A program made the translations under genes and the position numbers. The notes beneath the pieces are model-generated. The model did no database searches. It saw only the letters and a program-made list of their open reading frames with translations, and was not told where the DNA came from. A DNA stretch of 64,000 bases from Pseudodesulfovibrio hydrargyri (GTDB lineage Bacteria > Desulfobacterota > Desulfovibrionia > Desulfovibrionales > Desulfovibrionaceae): NCBI RefSeq assembly GCF_001874525.1, contig NZ_LKAQ01000004.1, positions 1,106,937-1,170,936 of the forward strand, read 5' to 3'. Below, one piece after another: positions 50,674 to 59,814 of this stretch; position 1 is the stretch's first letter; each line of letters begins with the position of its first letter.

Positions 50674-52251
50674 TCACTCCAGGCTTCCTTGGGAGATGCC
50701 GTAGGGCGTCCCATGCAGGACGCCCTCGCAGATGATGTCCGCCCCGATGTCGAAGCCGGGCTCCAGCCCCTCGCCGGACCCGACGTTCAATTCCATGGTC
50801 GAGCAGTCGTAGACGTTGTACGGGACCTGCCGCTCGATGAAATGATGGTAGGCGAACAGGCGCACGAGCCGAGTCTGCTCCGGGCTCAGCGGCTTTACCG
50901 AGGCTGCGCCCTTGAGCAATTCCTTGTAATGCTCCCTGGAATCTGCATCCAGGGTGAAACCCTTTCTCCCGTAGTAGGAAGGCCCGCCCAGGATGGCCGG
51001 CTTGCCCATGAGCAGCGCCTCCATGCCCGCGGTGCTCCGGATGGTTACGCAGCCGTCGGCCCCGGCCAGGAGCTCGTAGCTGTTGAACCCGGCCCCGTGC
51101 ACGATGTGGACATGCTCGGGCAGGTCCGGGAAGCGTTCCTCGATCAGCTTGTGCGTCTGCAGGATGGTGCCGTCCAACAGCTCCCCGGGGTGGCAGCGAA
51201 CGATCCAGTCCACGCCCGGGATATCGATCATGTAGCCCACGGTCTCCATGATCCAATCTTGGACGTTCTCGAAATAATCGACCCCCTCTTCGAAGATCAT
51301 GTCCCAGTGGACGTGGGTGAACAGTATCCAGACGGGCTTGTCGCCGGAGATGCCGAGCCTGGCGAAATCGTCGGCCGCAGAATCCGCGAACAGCTTGACC
51401 CCGCGTTCCCGGCTGATCTCGTTGAGGTACGCGTCGAGCTTCCGCTCTTCGGAGGCTCCCAGGGCTCCACCTTGGACCCGGCCCCATTCCTCGTCGTCCA
51501 GGTCGAGGATGTTGACCCCGCGACATGTTGCCGCATGGGTGTAATAGACGTGGCGCTCCTTGAAGCCGCTCACCCACGCGTCGACCGGAATCCCGTTTTC
51601 AAGGAACAGGTCGAAGGCCGGGCCGAATTCGGCGTGCTGCACGTTGGAGGTCAGCACCTTGCGAATGTTCCCGCCCTCGATGAGCTTACCCGCGACGAGG
51701 CCGCTGACCAGGGCGCTGTAATAGTATTCCCGCAGGACCTTTTCATACATCGCAGGCCCGGCGTGGACCTCCTTGCCCTTGAAATACCGGACCGTGGAAG
51801 TGTGGGCATTGAAATCGGGCTTGGCTCCGGCCAATCCGGGCACGTCCCCGCCCGCAGCGAAGGTCGTCGCCTGTTCCCGGAGTTCGGCGGCGGAATGTCC
51901 ATCCAGACGGCTGCTCATGGCCACGTAGGGCATCCCGACCTGCTCCAGCAGCGCCTTGCCGTAACCGAAGCAGTTCTCGCAGACCCTGGGCCAGTCCTCG
52001 ATACGCTTGCCGTCGTCGAATGAGCGCAGGGTGCACCCGGACATGATGCCGTCGCACAGGCAGAACCGGCATTGCATGCCCCGTCGGTTGAGGAGCAGGG
52101 CGAGGCTCAAGTCCCAACTGATCAGTTCCAGCGCCCCGCCCAGCGGGGACCAGAACAGCATGTAAGGGTCGCCGTCCCCGACTAGGGGATCGTAGGACAG
52201 CCCCGCAAAATTCTTCAGCGTCTTATCGAACTTGTCGCAATGACCATGCAT
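50674..52251 (-). CDS. Capsule-synthesis-like glycosyltransferase
   Basis: 525 residues. C-terminal GADGCVTIRSTAGMEALLMGKPAILGG followed by YYGRKGF resembles the Capsule_synth (KpsC/KpsS-like) donor site. The N-terminal part has an unusual Cys-rich stretch, CRFCLCDG, then MSGC and VCENCFGYG, suggesting a metal site. It also has WILFTHVHWDM and VDWIVRCHPGE. Function inferred as Kdo- or sugar-transfer to a capsule-like glycan. GGGAG precedes the ATG. Confidence 0.65.
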   Translation of the reverse strand: MHGHCDKFDKTLKNFAGLSYDPLVGDGDPYMLFWSPLGGALELISWDLSLALLLNRRGMQCRFCLCDGIMSGCTLRSFDDGKRIEDWPRVCENCFGYGKALLEQVGMPYVAMSSRLDGHSAAELREQATTFAAGGDVPGLAGAKPDFNAHTSTVRYFKGKEVHAGPAMYEKVLREYYYSALVSGLVAGKLIEGGNIRKVLTSNVQHAEFGPAFDLFLENGIPVDAWVSGFKERHVYYTHAATCRGVNILDLDDEEWGRVQGGALGASEERKLDAYLNEISRERGVKLFADSAADDFARLGISGDKPVWILFTHVHWDMIFEEGVDYFENVQDWIMETVGYMIDIPGVDWIVRCHPGELLDGTILQTHKLIEERFPDLPEHVHIVHGAGFNSYELLAGADGCVTIRSTAGMEALLMGKPAILGGPSYYGRKGFTLDADSREHYKELLKGAASVKPLSPEQTRLVRLFAYHHFIERQVPYNVYDCSTMELNVGSGEGLEPGFDIGADIICEGVLHGTPYGISQGSLE

Positions 52252-52289
52252 GCTTGTCACTCCCGCCCAATGCCTGGGCAGACTTGGCT

Positions 52290-53375
52290 CTATTGAAGAA
52301 GCCACTCCATGTTTCCCCGGAACAGCGGGTCGCCATGCTTTTCCGCGTCCCCGCGAAGGGCCCGGGCGCGTTGCCGTATTTCGTCGCTGCTGTTGCGGCG
52401 AAAGACTTCATGGTGCCGTCCGCCGTCGGAATGGTTCAGTTTCCCCACAACCGATGCGCGCACCCCTTCCGGTAAGATAAAATACAACAACTTGTTGTCG
52501 CGCGAATAATCACAAGTCCGGCAGAAAGAGGGGTGCCCTTTTCCCGAAGAAAAGAAGAGTGAACGGCGCAACCGCCTTGCCTTTCGGGAGTTCACCCCCT
52601 TGTAGACGCCGTCGCGGGCATTGCCCAAATGGAGTTCGGAATCGGGATCTATCCCGCAGGGGGACATGTCGCCTCGGCCTGTGATCTTGAGCGTGCTGAA
52701 AAGGCATTGCCCGAAATTCCATGCTTTCGGCCTGCCCGGTTTAATCACGTCGCGAAGGCTGTAGACCGGAGGCAGTTTCCACCAGGAAATGGGAAAACGG
52801 TCGAGCAGGTGGATCGCCTTTTCCGCGTCCCCGAGCTCGTTGGTCTGCAGGATGTCCATGGACAGTCCGTAGGGCATGGTCTCGGCCCAGGCCAAGGAAA
52901 AACGGGCCGCGTTGCGCATGACGGCCTCGAAATGGTCGCTTCCGCAAACGTCCTTGTAGGTCTCGCGGTCCGCGGCGTACAGGCTCACGGTCAGCCGGTT
53001 GAGCGGTGCTGCGAGCAGCCTGGCCTTCTGCTCGTCCGTCATGCGGGAGAAGTTCGAAATGAGTATGAGCCGGGCCTTGGGCACCAGTTTCGAGGCCAGG
53101 TCGATTCGGTCGAAGAGTCGGTTGTCCAGCAGCGGCTCGTTCTGCCCGTACAGATGCAGTTCACCGTCGAATCCGTGCTCCCCCAGTTCCGTGAGAATCG
53201 ATTCGAGCAGGTCGTCGCTCATGACGTAACGGGGCTTGCTGCCGGCCCTAGCCGGGCACATGTAGCAATTGTTCGTGCACGCGCCGTGCGTTTCGAGATA
53301 GACGTAGGCCAACTTCTCGGTCCGTCCGGTCAGGCGCATCAGCCGAGCGCGGAAAAAATCAACGAATGCACTCAT
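52290..53375 (-). CDS. Radical SAM protein, SPASM-like
   Basis: 361 residues. CTNNCYMC near residue 33 is the cluster motif; ELHLYGQNEPLLD is the glycine-rich turn. C-terminal Cys in SPCGIDPD and FCRTCDYSRDN look like a SPASM/twitch auxiliary site. Second radical SAM gene of the island, distantly related to the one at 36223; substrate unknown. Confidence 0.82.
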   Translation of the reverse strand: MSAFVDFFRARLMRLTGRTEKLAYVYLETHGACTNNCYMCPARAGSKPRYVMSDDLLESILTELGEHGFDGELHLYGQNEPLLDNRLFDRIDLASKLVPKARLILISNFSRMTDEQKARLLAAPLNRLTVSLYAADRETYKDVCGSDHFEAVMRNAARFSLAWAETMPYGLSMDILQTNELGDAEKAIHLLDRFPISWWKLPPVYSLRDVIKPGRPKAWNFGQCLFSTLKITGRGDMSPCGIDPDSELHLGNARDGVYKGVNSRKARRLRRSLFFSSGKGHPSFCRTCDYSRDNKLLYFILPEGVRASVVGKLNHSDGGRHHEVFRRNSSDEIRQRARALRGDAEKHGDPLFRGNMEWLLQ

Positions 53376-53390
53376 GAGAGCTCCCGGTCT

Positions 53391-54083
53391 CTACTTGATC
53401 ACATAGGCCGAAGGCTGGCGCGCGAACGGCATCTGCATCATGGGCCGATCGCCGATGTACCGCTCGATCACTTCCGACTCCGAAGGGGAGCACGCGTTGT
53501 TGTAGTGGTCGAGCATCAACACGCCGCCGTTCACGAGCCGGGGCCAGAAGTGCTCCATGGAGCTCTCCAGAACCGCGGCGGACCCGCAGTCCAGGAAGAC
53601 CATCTTGAAACGCATCTGGCGCTTGTCCGCGAAAAAGGCTCCCAGTTCGGTCACCAGATCGAGCTTGTGGACAAAGGCCAGTCCCTCGAGCCCCTGGATT
53701 CGTACCAGCTCCAGGACCTTTTCATAATCGGCCTTATACGTCCCCTCGTGGACGGGATTGTCCCGTTCGCTGTCCGGGGCCATGCCCTGGAACCAGTCGA
53801 ACCCGTGCACCTGGGTCTGGCACTGCTCCTCGAACAACCTGACCAGCTTGGCGAAGAAAAAGAACGACGCCCCCTTCCAGGTCCCGATGTCGGCGATGTG
53901 CCCGCACAGGTCCACGGTCTTCTTGTAGCACTCGTAGAAGAAGAGATAGCGCGACAGGTTCACGTGTCCCGTGAAGCAGGAGAAGTGGTGGATGTATTCC
54001 TTGGGGTCGGTCTCCAGAGCGAGCATCTTCTCGATGCCTTCATGGAAACCCGCATCCGTGGCCGCATATTTCCGTTCTTCCAT
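53391..54083 (-). CDS. TylF-like methyltransferase
   Basis: 230 residues. ADIGTWKGASFFFFAKLV matches the SAM site of TylF-type enzymes, then VHGFDWFQGMAPDSE and FLDCGSAAVLESSMEHFWPRL with GVLMLDHYNN. It differs from the other TylF-like gene at 34519 in carrying Cys-Gly in the metal region, so activity is less certain. Lies between radical SAM and neuB genes. Confidence 0.75.
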   Translation of the reverse strand: MEERKYAATDAGFHEGIEKMLALETDPKEYIHHFSCFTGHVNLSRYLFFYECYKKTVDLCGHIADIGTWKGASFFFFAKLVRLFEEQCQTQVHGFDWFQGMAPDSERDNPVHEGTYKADYEKVLELVRIQGLEGLAFVHKLDLVTELGAFFADKRQMRFKMVFLDCGSAAVLESSMEHFWPRLVNGGVLMLDHYNNACSPSESEVIERYIGDRPMMQMPFARQPSAYVIK

Positions 54084-54097
54084 TTCTTTCTCCGGGA

Positions 54098-55111
54098 TCA
54101 GTTTAACTGTTCAATGGCGATCTGTTCGCCCTTCTTCATAGAACGGCGGACAACCTTGCCCAGGACTTCGTTGATCCTGGACGGGCTCAGCCCGTTGCCG
54201 GGCCGCAGGAACGCGACGTGCGCCTCGGTCAGGATCGTGCCTTCCGGGGTATCTTCGGCGACGCAGAGGCTGCGCGAAAACGCCTCGGCATTGTTGAAAC
54301 GTTCGCCTTCCGGTTCGAGGGAACCATGGCCCAGGAGTTTTTCCGCCTCGCGGACCCGGCGGACGAGTTCGCGCATCTCGTCGGGGTCGGCTGAAAGCTG
54401 GTGGTCCCTGAACGCGGAATGGTTGTGGTCCAGGGTGAAGTGCTTTTCGACAATGCGGGCGCCAAGCGCCACGGAAAGCGCCGCCGCCTCGATGCCCAGG
54501 GTATGGTCCGAATAGCCGATCGGCAGGCCGAACTCGGCGGCCAGCCCCCGGATGGCCAGCAGGTTGGCCCGCTCGGGCGCGGTGGGGTACTCGGCAACGC
54601 AGTGGAGCAGGGCCAGGCCCGGATCCAGGATTCCCGCATCCTTCCAGACCCCCTGGATGCATTCCACGGCCCCGCGGACCTCGCCCGCATCGGAGATGCC
54701 CCGTGACATGATGACCGGCTTGCCGAACCCGGCGACCGTTTCCAGCAGGGGGGTGAACCCCACGTCGCCGGACGCGATCTTGAAGGCTCCGACCAGGGGG
54801 GCGATGTGTCGGGCGCTCTCCAGGTCGAACGGCGTGGACAGGAACTGGACCCCTTCGCGTTCGCAGACCCTGGCCAGCTTCTCGAACTGGTCGTAGGACA
54901 GCTCGAAGGAGCGCAGGGTCTTCAGCCGCGCCGGGTCGGCCCCGTCCACTAGGCGGTCGGCCCGGATGGTCTGGAACTTGACCGAGTCCACTCCGGCCTC
55001 GGCAGCAAGACCGACCATTCGCTCGGCCAATGAATAGTCGCCTTCATGATTGTTCCCGACTTCGGCGATAATGAACGTTTTGTCGGCTATATCGTGACCG
55101 TTGATCTTCAT
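54098..55111 (-). CDS. neuB: NeuB-family nonulosonic acid synthase
   Basis: 337 residues. IIAEVGNNHEGDYSLAE opens the TIM barrel; STPFDLESA, KIASGDVGFTPLLE and GYSDHTLGIEAAAL are synthase motifs. The C-terminal SAF domain ends the protein. It condenses phosphoenolpyruvate with a hexose derivative to give a sialic, legionaminic or pseudaminic acid; sequence alone does not choose. GNAT gene 2 bp upstream, cytidylyltransferases upstream. Confidence 0.92.
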   Translation of the reverse strand: MKINGHDIADKTFIIAEVGNNHEGDYSLAERMVGLAAEAGVDSVKFQTIRADRLVDGADPARLKTLRSFELSYDQFEKLARVCEREGVQFLSTPFDLESARHIAPLVGAFKIASGDVGFTPLLETVAGFGKPVIMSRGISDAGEVRGAVECIQGVWKDAGILDPGLALLHCVAEYPTAPERANLLAIRGLAAEFGLPIGYSDHTLGIEAAALSVALGARIVEKHFTLDHNHSAFRDHQLSADPDEMRELVRRVREAEKLLGHGSLEPEGERFNNAEAFSRSLCVAEDTPEGTILTEAHVAFLRPGNGLSPSRINEVLGKVVRRSMKKGEQIAIEQLN

Positions 55112-55113
55112 CG

Positions 55114-55866
55114 TCACTCCGCTTTTCCGGTTGGTTGGCCGCCCCTGGATCCCGCAATGGCGTCGGCCGTGGCGTGGAGCACGTAGTTGGAGCGGATCAT
55201 CCTGAACCCGAACCTGCCGTACAGGGACAGGGACGGGATGTTCGTCACCTGCGTCCCGACCAGCACGCGTCGGGCCTCGGGAAACAGCTTGGCAAGGCTC
55301 GAAATCAGGCTGGAGCCTATTCCCTTGCGGCAGGCCGCGCCTTCGACGGCGATCAGGTCGATGACCAGGTCCTCGCCGTGCAACAGGAGCTGCACGAAAC
55401 CGCGAACCCTGCCGTCCTCGACATGGACGATCATCGAATCGCCCCGTGTCCCCCGGAAGTAGTTCGCGGCCCAACCCTTCTTGATGCGGCCCGCCTGCGC
55501 CTGAAGGACTGGGTCCTTGTGGAAGCGGTCGTGCACGAAGGCGTGGGCCGCTATTTCCGCCACGGCGTCTTCATCCTCGGGGCGGGCCTTCCGCACACAG
55601 CCGGAAAGGGGCCAGCCTTCATTCAGGTCGGCGCTAAAGGTCAATTCGGTGGTCGCCACATAAAACCCTAGTGAGGACAGGTAGTTGGCCTGCTCGATGC
55701 AGTCCGTGTCGACCTTGGCGTAGGCGAACCAGGGGGTGTCGCCCAGCTCTGGCAGGTTCGTGACCCGGGAGCCGACGCTTTCCACGGACAGCTTCCAGCT
55801 CGGAATCCCTGTCACTGCGGACAGCCACTCATCCCTGGCCAGTTGTGCGACGCCTTCGAATCTCAC
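55114..55866 (-). CDS. GNAT-family acetyltransferase
   Basis: 250 residues. The acetyl-CoA loop is seen in VEGAACRKGIGSSLISSL; the end LYGRFGFRMIRSNYVLHA is typical. An N-terminal half with GDTPWFAYAKVDTDC resembles the WecD/SpsD group that acetylates amino sugars. It probably acts before NeuB, on the 4-amino sugar from the DegT aminotransferase. GTG start chosen; AAAGGAA lies upstream. Confidence 0.82.
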   Translation of the reverse strand: MRFEGVAQLARDEWLSAVTGIPSWKLSVESVGSRVTNLPELGDTPWFAYAKVDTDCIEQANYLSSLGFYVATTELTFSADLNEGWPLSGCVRKARPEDEDAVAEIAAHAFVHDRFHKDPVLQAQAGRIKKGWAANYFRGTRGDSMIVHVEDGRVRGFVQLLLHGEDLVIDLIAVEGAACRKGIGSSLISSLAKLFPEARRVLVGTQVTNIPSLSLYGRFGFRMIRSNYVLHATADAIAGSRGGQPTGKAE

Positions 55867-55936
55867 TCGATCATTCCTTTCGTGTCCATCCGGCCCGGGT
55901 CCGGCCAAGGCCGGACATCTTACGGCCGCGTCTTCC

Positions 55937-56968
55937 CTAGCCCAGGACGCTGCAGCCCTGGGACAGTTTGTCCCAATTCTCCTTGTACCATCCGATATAC
56001 TCCACGAATCCCTTCTCGAGGGGGTATTCTGGAGCGTAGCCGATGAGCTCGCGGGCCTTGTCCACCGACAGGGTGCCCCGGTCTGGAGTGAGCTTGTCCT
56101 TGGGAAGGTATTGGACGTTGCAGGCCGGGAAATGCTGGCTGACGATGTTCGCCAGATCCATCAGGGAACGGCCTTCGCCATAGGTCAGGTTGAAGGTCTC
56201 GCCCTTGGCTGCTTCATTCTGGATGGCCCGGATGACGCCCTGCACGAAGTCCTTGATGTAGGTGAAGTCGAGACGGTCGGATCCGTCGCCGTGGATGGAA
56301 ATGTCCTGCTGGGACATGGCCTTTTCGATGAAGATCTGGCCGACCCTGCGGGACACGCACCGTTCGCCGTACAGGGCGGAGGGACGGATGATCGTGTAGG
56401 GCAGGTCAAAGGCCTGGTTGTAGGAGAGGATCATCTTTTCCGCGCTGAATTTGAGCGCCGCGTAGATGCCCAGCGGTTCGCACGGGGTTTCCTCGGTCAC
56501 GTAGCCGCCGGGGAAATGGCCGTAGATCATGCTCGAAGACAGGTAGATGAAATGCTCCGCCTGGGAACGGGCCCAGTCTAGGGAGTTTTCCAGCGTCCGC
56601 AGGCTGTGGTCGAAGGTCGAATAAGGATCCTTGTTCGACACGTTGGCGTGGGCCACGGCGGCCAGGTGAACGACCGTTTGCGGAGCGAAATTGCTCAGCT
56701 TCATGCTCAACTCGTTGTACTGGCGCGCATCCTGGACGATCAGGGGAATGCCTGCGGCCTTCAGCAGGTTGAGACGGTTGACGAGCATGGAGAGGTAGAA
56801 CGGCGCGTTTTCGTCCGTGGATGCGGCGAACTTCAGGAGGTTGTTGACCTGCAAGCTGTCGAAGATCGTGACATCGGCCCCCAGCTCCTTCAAACGCAAC
56901 GCAAGATGATGTCCTATGAACCCGGCGCCGCCGATTAGGGCGATCCGCCTTCCCTTGATTTCAATCAT
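55937..56968 (-). CDS. NAD-dependent nucleotide-sugar epimerase/dehydratase
   Basis: 343 residues. GGAGFIGHHLALRL is the NAD motif; SSSMIYG and YAALKFSAEK supply Ser and the Y-x3-K catalytic pair; RPSALYGERC follows. Extended SDR acting on a nucleotide sugar in the nonulosonic-acid or glycan branch. One base separates it from the aminotransferase gene. Confidence 0.9.
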   Translation of the reverse strand: MIEIKGRRIALIGGAGFIGHHLALRLKELGADVTIFDSLQVNNLLKFAASTDENAPFYLSMLVNRLNLLKAAGIPLIVQDARQYNELSMKLSNFAPQTVVHLAAVAHANVSNKDPYSTFDHSLRTLENSLDWARSQAEHFIYLSSSMIYGHFPGGYVTEETPCEPLGIYAALKFSAEKMILSYNQAFDLPYTIIRPSALYGERCVSRRVGQIFIEKAMSQQDISIHGDGSDRLDFTYIKDFVQGVIRAIQNEAAKGETFNLTYGEGRSLMDLANIVSQHFPACNVQYLPKDKLTPDRGTLSVDKARELIGYAPEYPLEKGFVEYIGWYKENWDKLSQGCSVLG

Positions 56969-56969
56969 G

Positions 56970-58118
56970 CTATACCTCACTCAATCCTTGTTTGAGGGCC
57001 TCGACGATATATGCCATGTCGTCTTGGTCCAAATGCGGGCCCACCGGCAGCGCCAAACCGCTGCTGATGGCCTGTGCAACTGGAAAATCAGCAAAATCCA
57101 TGCCGTACTTATCTTTGTAATAGGTGAGGCAGGGGACCGGGGCGGGGTAGTATACGCTGGTGCCGACCCCCTGTTCCTTCATGTTCTCGATGAGCGCGGT
57201 CCGTTTGTCGCGCAGCGGCTCGTCCAGGACCACGGACAGGCAGTAGCAGCTGCTGACGCTGTTCTCCGGGGTCTCGCGGCCGATGACCGTGACTTCGTCG
57301 ATATCGTCCAGGGCCTTTGCCAACGTACTGAAATTGTTCTTTCTCGTTTCCAGGAAGCCGTTGAGTTTACGGATCTGCTCAATGCCGATGGCGGCCTGCA
57401 TTTCATTCATTCGATAATTGAACCCGAGCATGGTCACGTCGTACACGCCGGGGATCTTGCGCTCGCCCACGAAGCGGTCCACGCCAAAGGCCTTTTTCCG
57501 CTCCAGTCGGGTCAGTAGGTCGGCGTTCCGGCTGATGATCATGCCCCCTTCGGCGGTCGTCATATGTTTGACGGGATAGAACGAGAACGCGCCCGCGTCG
57601 CCGAGAAGCCCGGCATGCACGCCGTCGTAATAGGTGCCGATGGCCAGGGCGCAGTCTTCGAGGACCACGAGGTCGTGTTTGCGGGCCGTTTCCATGATCC
57701 GCTTCATGTCGGCCGGGATGCCGAGGAAGTGGACCAGGGAAATCCCCCTAGTGTTCGGCGTGACAGCCGCTTCCACCGCGTCGGGATCGATGTTCCCGGT
57801 CAGGGGGTCGGCGTCGACGAAGACGGGTTTGGCCCCGCAGTACTCCACCGCGTGCGCGGTCGCGGTATGGGTCTGGGCCGGAACGATGACCTCGTCGCCG
57901 GGGCCGATGCCGTTGTCGAACCAGAAGAGGTGCAGTCCGGCTGTGCACGAAGATACGGACAGCGCGCCGGGAGCCCCGCACCAGTCCGCGAAGTCGGATT
58001 CGAACTCCTTGGCCTTGGGGCCGTGCACCAGCATGAGCCCGTCCAGGACCTCGGCCACGGCCTGTTTCTCTTCCTCGCCCAGCATGGGGCGGCCAAATGG
58101 GATGGATCGCTTCATCAT
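56970..58118 (-). CDS. DegT/DnrJ/EryC1-family sugar aminotransferase
   Basis: 382 residues, normal length. The PLP Lys is in FSFYPVKHMTTAEGG; FGRPMLGEEEKQAVAEVL opens and VHFLGIPADM, LEDCALAIG follow. It aminates a keto-sugar (PseC/LegC/SpsC type) to feed the GNAT and NeuB steps. AAAGGAAAC precedes tandem ATG codons; I took the first. Confidence 0.92.
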   Translation of the reverse strand: MMKRSIPFGRPMLGEEEKQAVAEVLDGLMLVHGPKAKEFESDFADWCGAPGALSVSSCTAGLHLFWFDNGIGPGDEVIVPAQTHTATAHAVEYCGAKPVFVDADPLTGNIDPDAVEAAVTPNTRGISLVHFLGIPADMKRIMETARKHDLVVLEDCALAIGTYYDGVHAGLLGDAGAFSFYPVKHMTTAEGGMIISRNADLLTRLERKKAFGVDRFVGERKIPGVYDVTMLGFNYRMNEMQAAIGIEQIRKLNGFLETRKNNFSTLAKALDDIDEVTVIGRETPENSVSSCYCLSVVLDEPLRDKRTALIENMKEQGVGTSVYYPAPVPCLTYYKDKYGMDFADFPVAQAISSGLALPVGPHLDQDDMAYIVEALKQGLSEV

Positions 58119-58129
58119 ACAGTTTCCTT

Positions 58130-59122
58130 TCAATATGTTACGGCCACCGGTCCGCCTTCCCGCACGGACTGCTCCGCGGCAAAGCATACGGCCATGACGT
58201 CAAAGACCTCGCCCTGTCGTACCAGGGCGGGGCGGGCGTAGAGCACTTCATCGACAAAGGAGTGGAGCGCGCGCGGGCGGAACTCGCGGCCGGGATACGC
58301 GCCCTCGGCCTCGATCCCGGCTGTCCCGGGCTCGCAGGAATCGAGCCAGTAGCTGCCGGTTGGATCGTGCGTGAAAGTCTTTTTCTCCCCGAACACCCGC
58401 AACCGGTGGAAATGGGGATGGACGCAACCGCCGTAGGCCCCGATCCGGGCGATCATGCCGTTTGCGAATATCAGCGACAGGCTGGCGAAATCAGGGAACC
58501 GCCCGCCTTGCTTGCCGGTCACAAGGCCGTTGGCATGGGCCGAGACGCTCACGGGGCGGGTTTCGATCAGCCACATGACCAGGTCGATCATATGCACCGC
58601 AGCCCCCTGTATGATGGAGTAGTTTTCCATCCTGTTGCGCCAGCCCCGGGTGAGCTTTTCGGTGCGTCCCCAGAGGTAGTCCGCGTCCATGGAAAAAACG
58701 TCGCCGAACTCGCCTCGCCCGAGGGCTTCCTTTACGCCGACGAACAGGGGGCAGGTGCGCAGGACCATGTTCGAGGACAGTCTGGCCGTTCCCTCCCGGA
58801 GCAGCCCGGCTATCTCCCGGGCCTGTGCCGGGGTCTGGCATAGCGGCTTTTCCGCATAGATGTGCTTGCCGCGCCTCAGACCGGCCACGATCTGTTCGTG
58901 GTGCGCGTCGTCATAGGAGCATACGGACACGATCTTTACGGCTTCGTCCGCAAACAGGTCATCGGTCTGGCGGGCGATTTCGACGCGGTCCAGTTCGGCC
59001 GCCAGGACCTCGGACCGCCGCGGGTCCAGGTCGTTGACCACGACCGAATCGACCGCCGGGTGGTCCAGATAGTCGCGGACATGCTGTCCGCCGATGCCGA
59101 GCCCGATGACGCCGACCTTCAT
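58130..59122 (-). CDS. Gfo/Idh/MocA-family oxidoreductase
   Basis: 330 residues. VGVIGLGIGGQHVRDYL is the NAD motif, YAEKPLCQTPAQARE the family EKP motif, and NYSIIQGAAVHMIDLVMWL the catalytic His region. Members oxidise nucleotide sugars or reduce keto sugars (compare PtmA/legionaminate and WlbA). It overlaps the cytidylyltransferase gene by 4 bp. Confidence 0.88.
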   Translation of the reverse strand: MKVGVIGLGIGGQHVRDYLDHPAVDSVVVNDLDPRRSEVLAAELDRVEIARQTDDLFADEAVKIVSVCSYDDAHHEQIVAGLRRGKHIYAEKPLCQTPAQAREIAGLLREGTARLSSNMVLRTCPLFVGVKEALGRGEFGDVFSMDADYLWGRTEKLTRGWRNRMENYSIIQGAAVHMIDLVMWLIETRPVSVSAHANGLVTGKQGGRFPDFASLSLIFANGMIARIGAYGGCVHPHFHRLRVFGEKKTFTHDPTGSYWLDSCEPGTAGIEAEGAYPGREFRPRALHSFVDEVLYARPALVRQGEVFDVMAVCFAAEQSVREGGPVAVTY

Positions 59123-59814
59123 CGCGAACCACCCCGAATCTGTTCCGCCAACAGGGAGAGTTCCTTCCAGCCGTATGTCCAATGGGGCCTGGACATGGCC
59201 GAAACAAGCCGCTCCAGGAATGCGTGGTCCGCTGCGGTGTCGACGCAGTTGCATTCACCGGCGCACGGTTCCTCGCACTCGAAGTTCGTTATCTTAAACT
59301 TGTCGTCATTATTGTAGAAATACATCGTGTTGTGTTCGAGTTCCGGGCCTTTCATGAGTGGGTACGCCCGGGCGAAGACGTCGGACCGGACGACCTCCAC
59401 GCAATGGCCGGCCGGGTAGGTGCGCGGATGGACGTTGGTGACCACGTCCGCGTCCGTTGCGCGGAACAGGGCGAGGGCCCGGGCCATGACCGCCACATCC
59501 ACCAGCGGGCTGTCCGCGCAGTAGCGCAACATGGCGTCGCAGGGGTATTCGCGGGCGGCCTCGACAAAGCGCAGGGCCACGTCGTCGAGCGGGCCCCCGT
59601 AACAGGGCACGGCGCGGGAGCGGCAGAAATCCCTAACAGGGCGGTCCGAATCGTCCGAAGACGTGGCCACCACAAAGAAATCCAGCCCCTGCACCTTCTC
59701 CATCCTTTCAAAGACATATTCCAGCAACGGCTTCCCGCTGATCTCCTTCAGGACCTTTCCGGGGAGGCGGGACGAGCTCATTCTCGCCTGGATGAAAGCG
59801 CCTATTGTGGTCAT
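59119..59814 (-). CDS. SpsF-like cytidylyltransferase
   Basis: 231 residues. FIQARMSSSRLPGKVLKEI is the SpsF/CMP-sugar nucleotidyltransferase N-terminal motif; RYCADSPLVDVAVM carries the metal-binding region. C-terminal ECEEPCAGECNCVDT is Cys-rich. It may activate a nonulosonic acid or another sugar with CTP. Second cytidylyltransferase of the block. ATGA overlap with the orphan gene upstream. Confidence 0.85.
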   Translation of the reverse strand: MTTIGAFIQARMSSSRLPGKVLKEISGKPLLEYVFERMEKVQGLDFFVVATSSDDSDRPVRDFCRSRAVPCYGGPLDDVALRFVEAAREYPCDAMLRYCADSPLVDVAVMARALALFRATDADVVTNVHPRTYPAGHCVEVVRSDVFARAYPLMKGPELEHNTMYFYNNDDKFKITNFECEEPCAGECNCVDTAADHAFLERLVSAMSRPHWTYGWKELSLLAEQIRGGSR

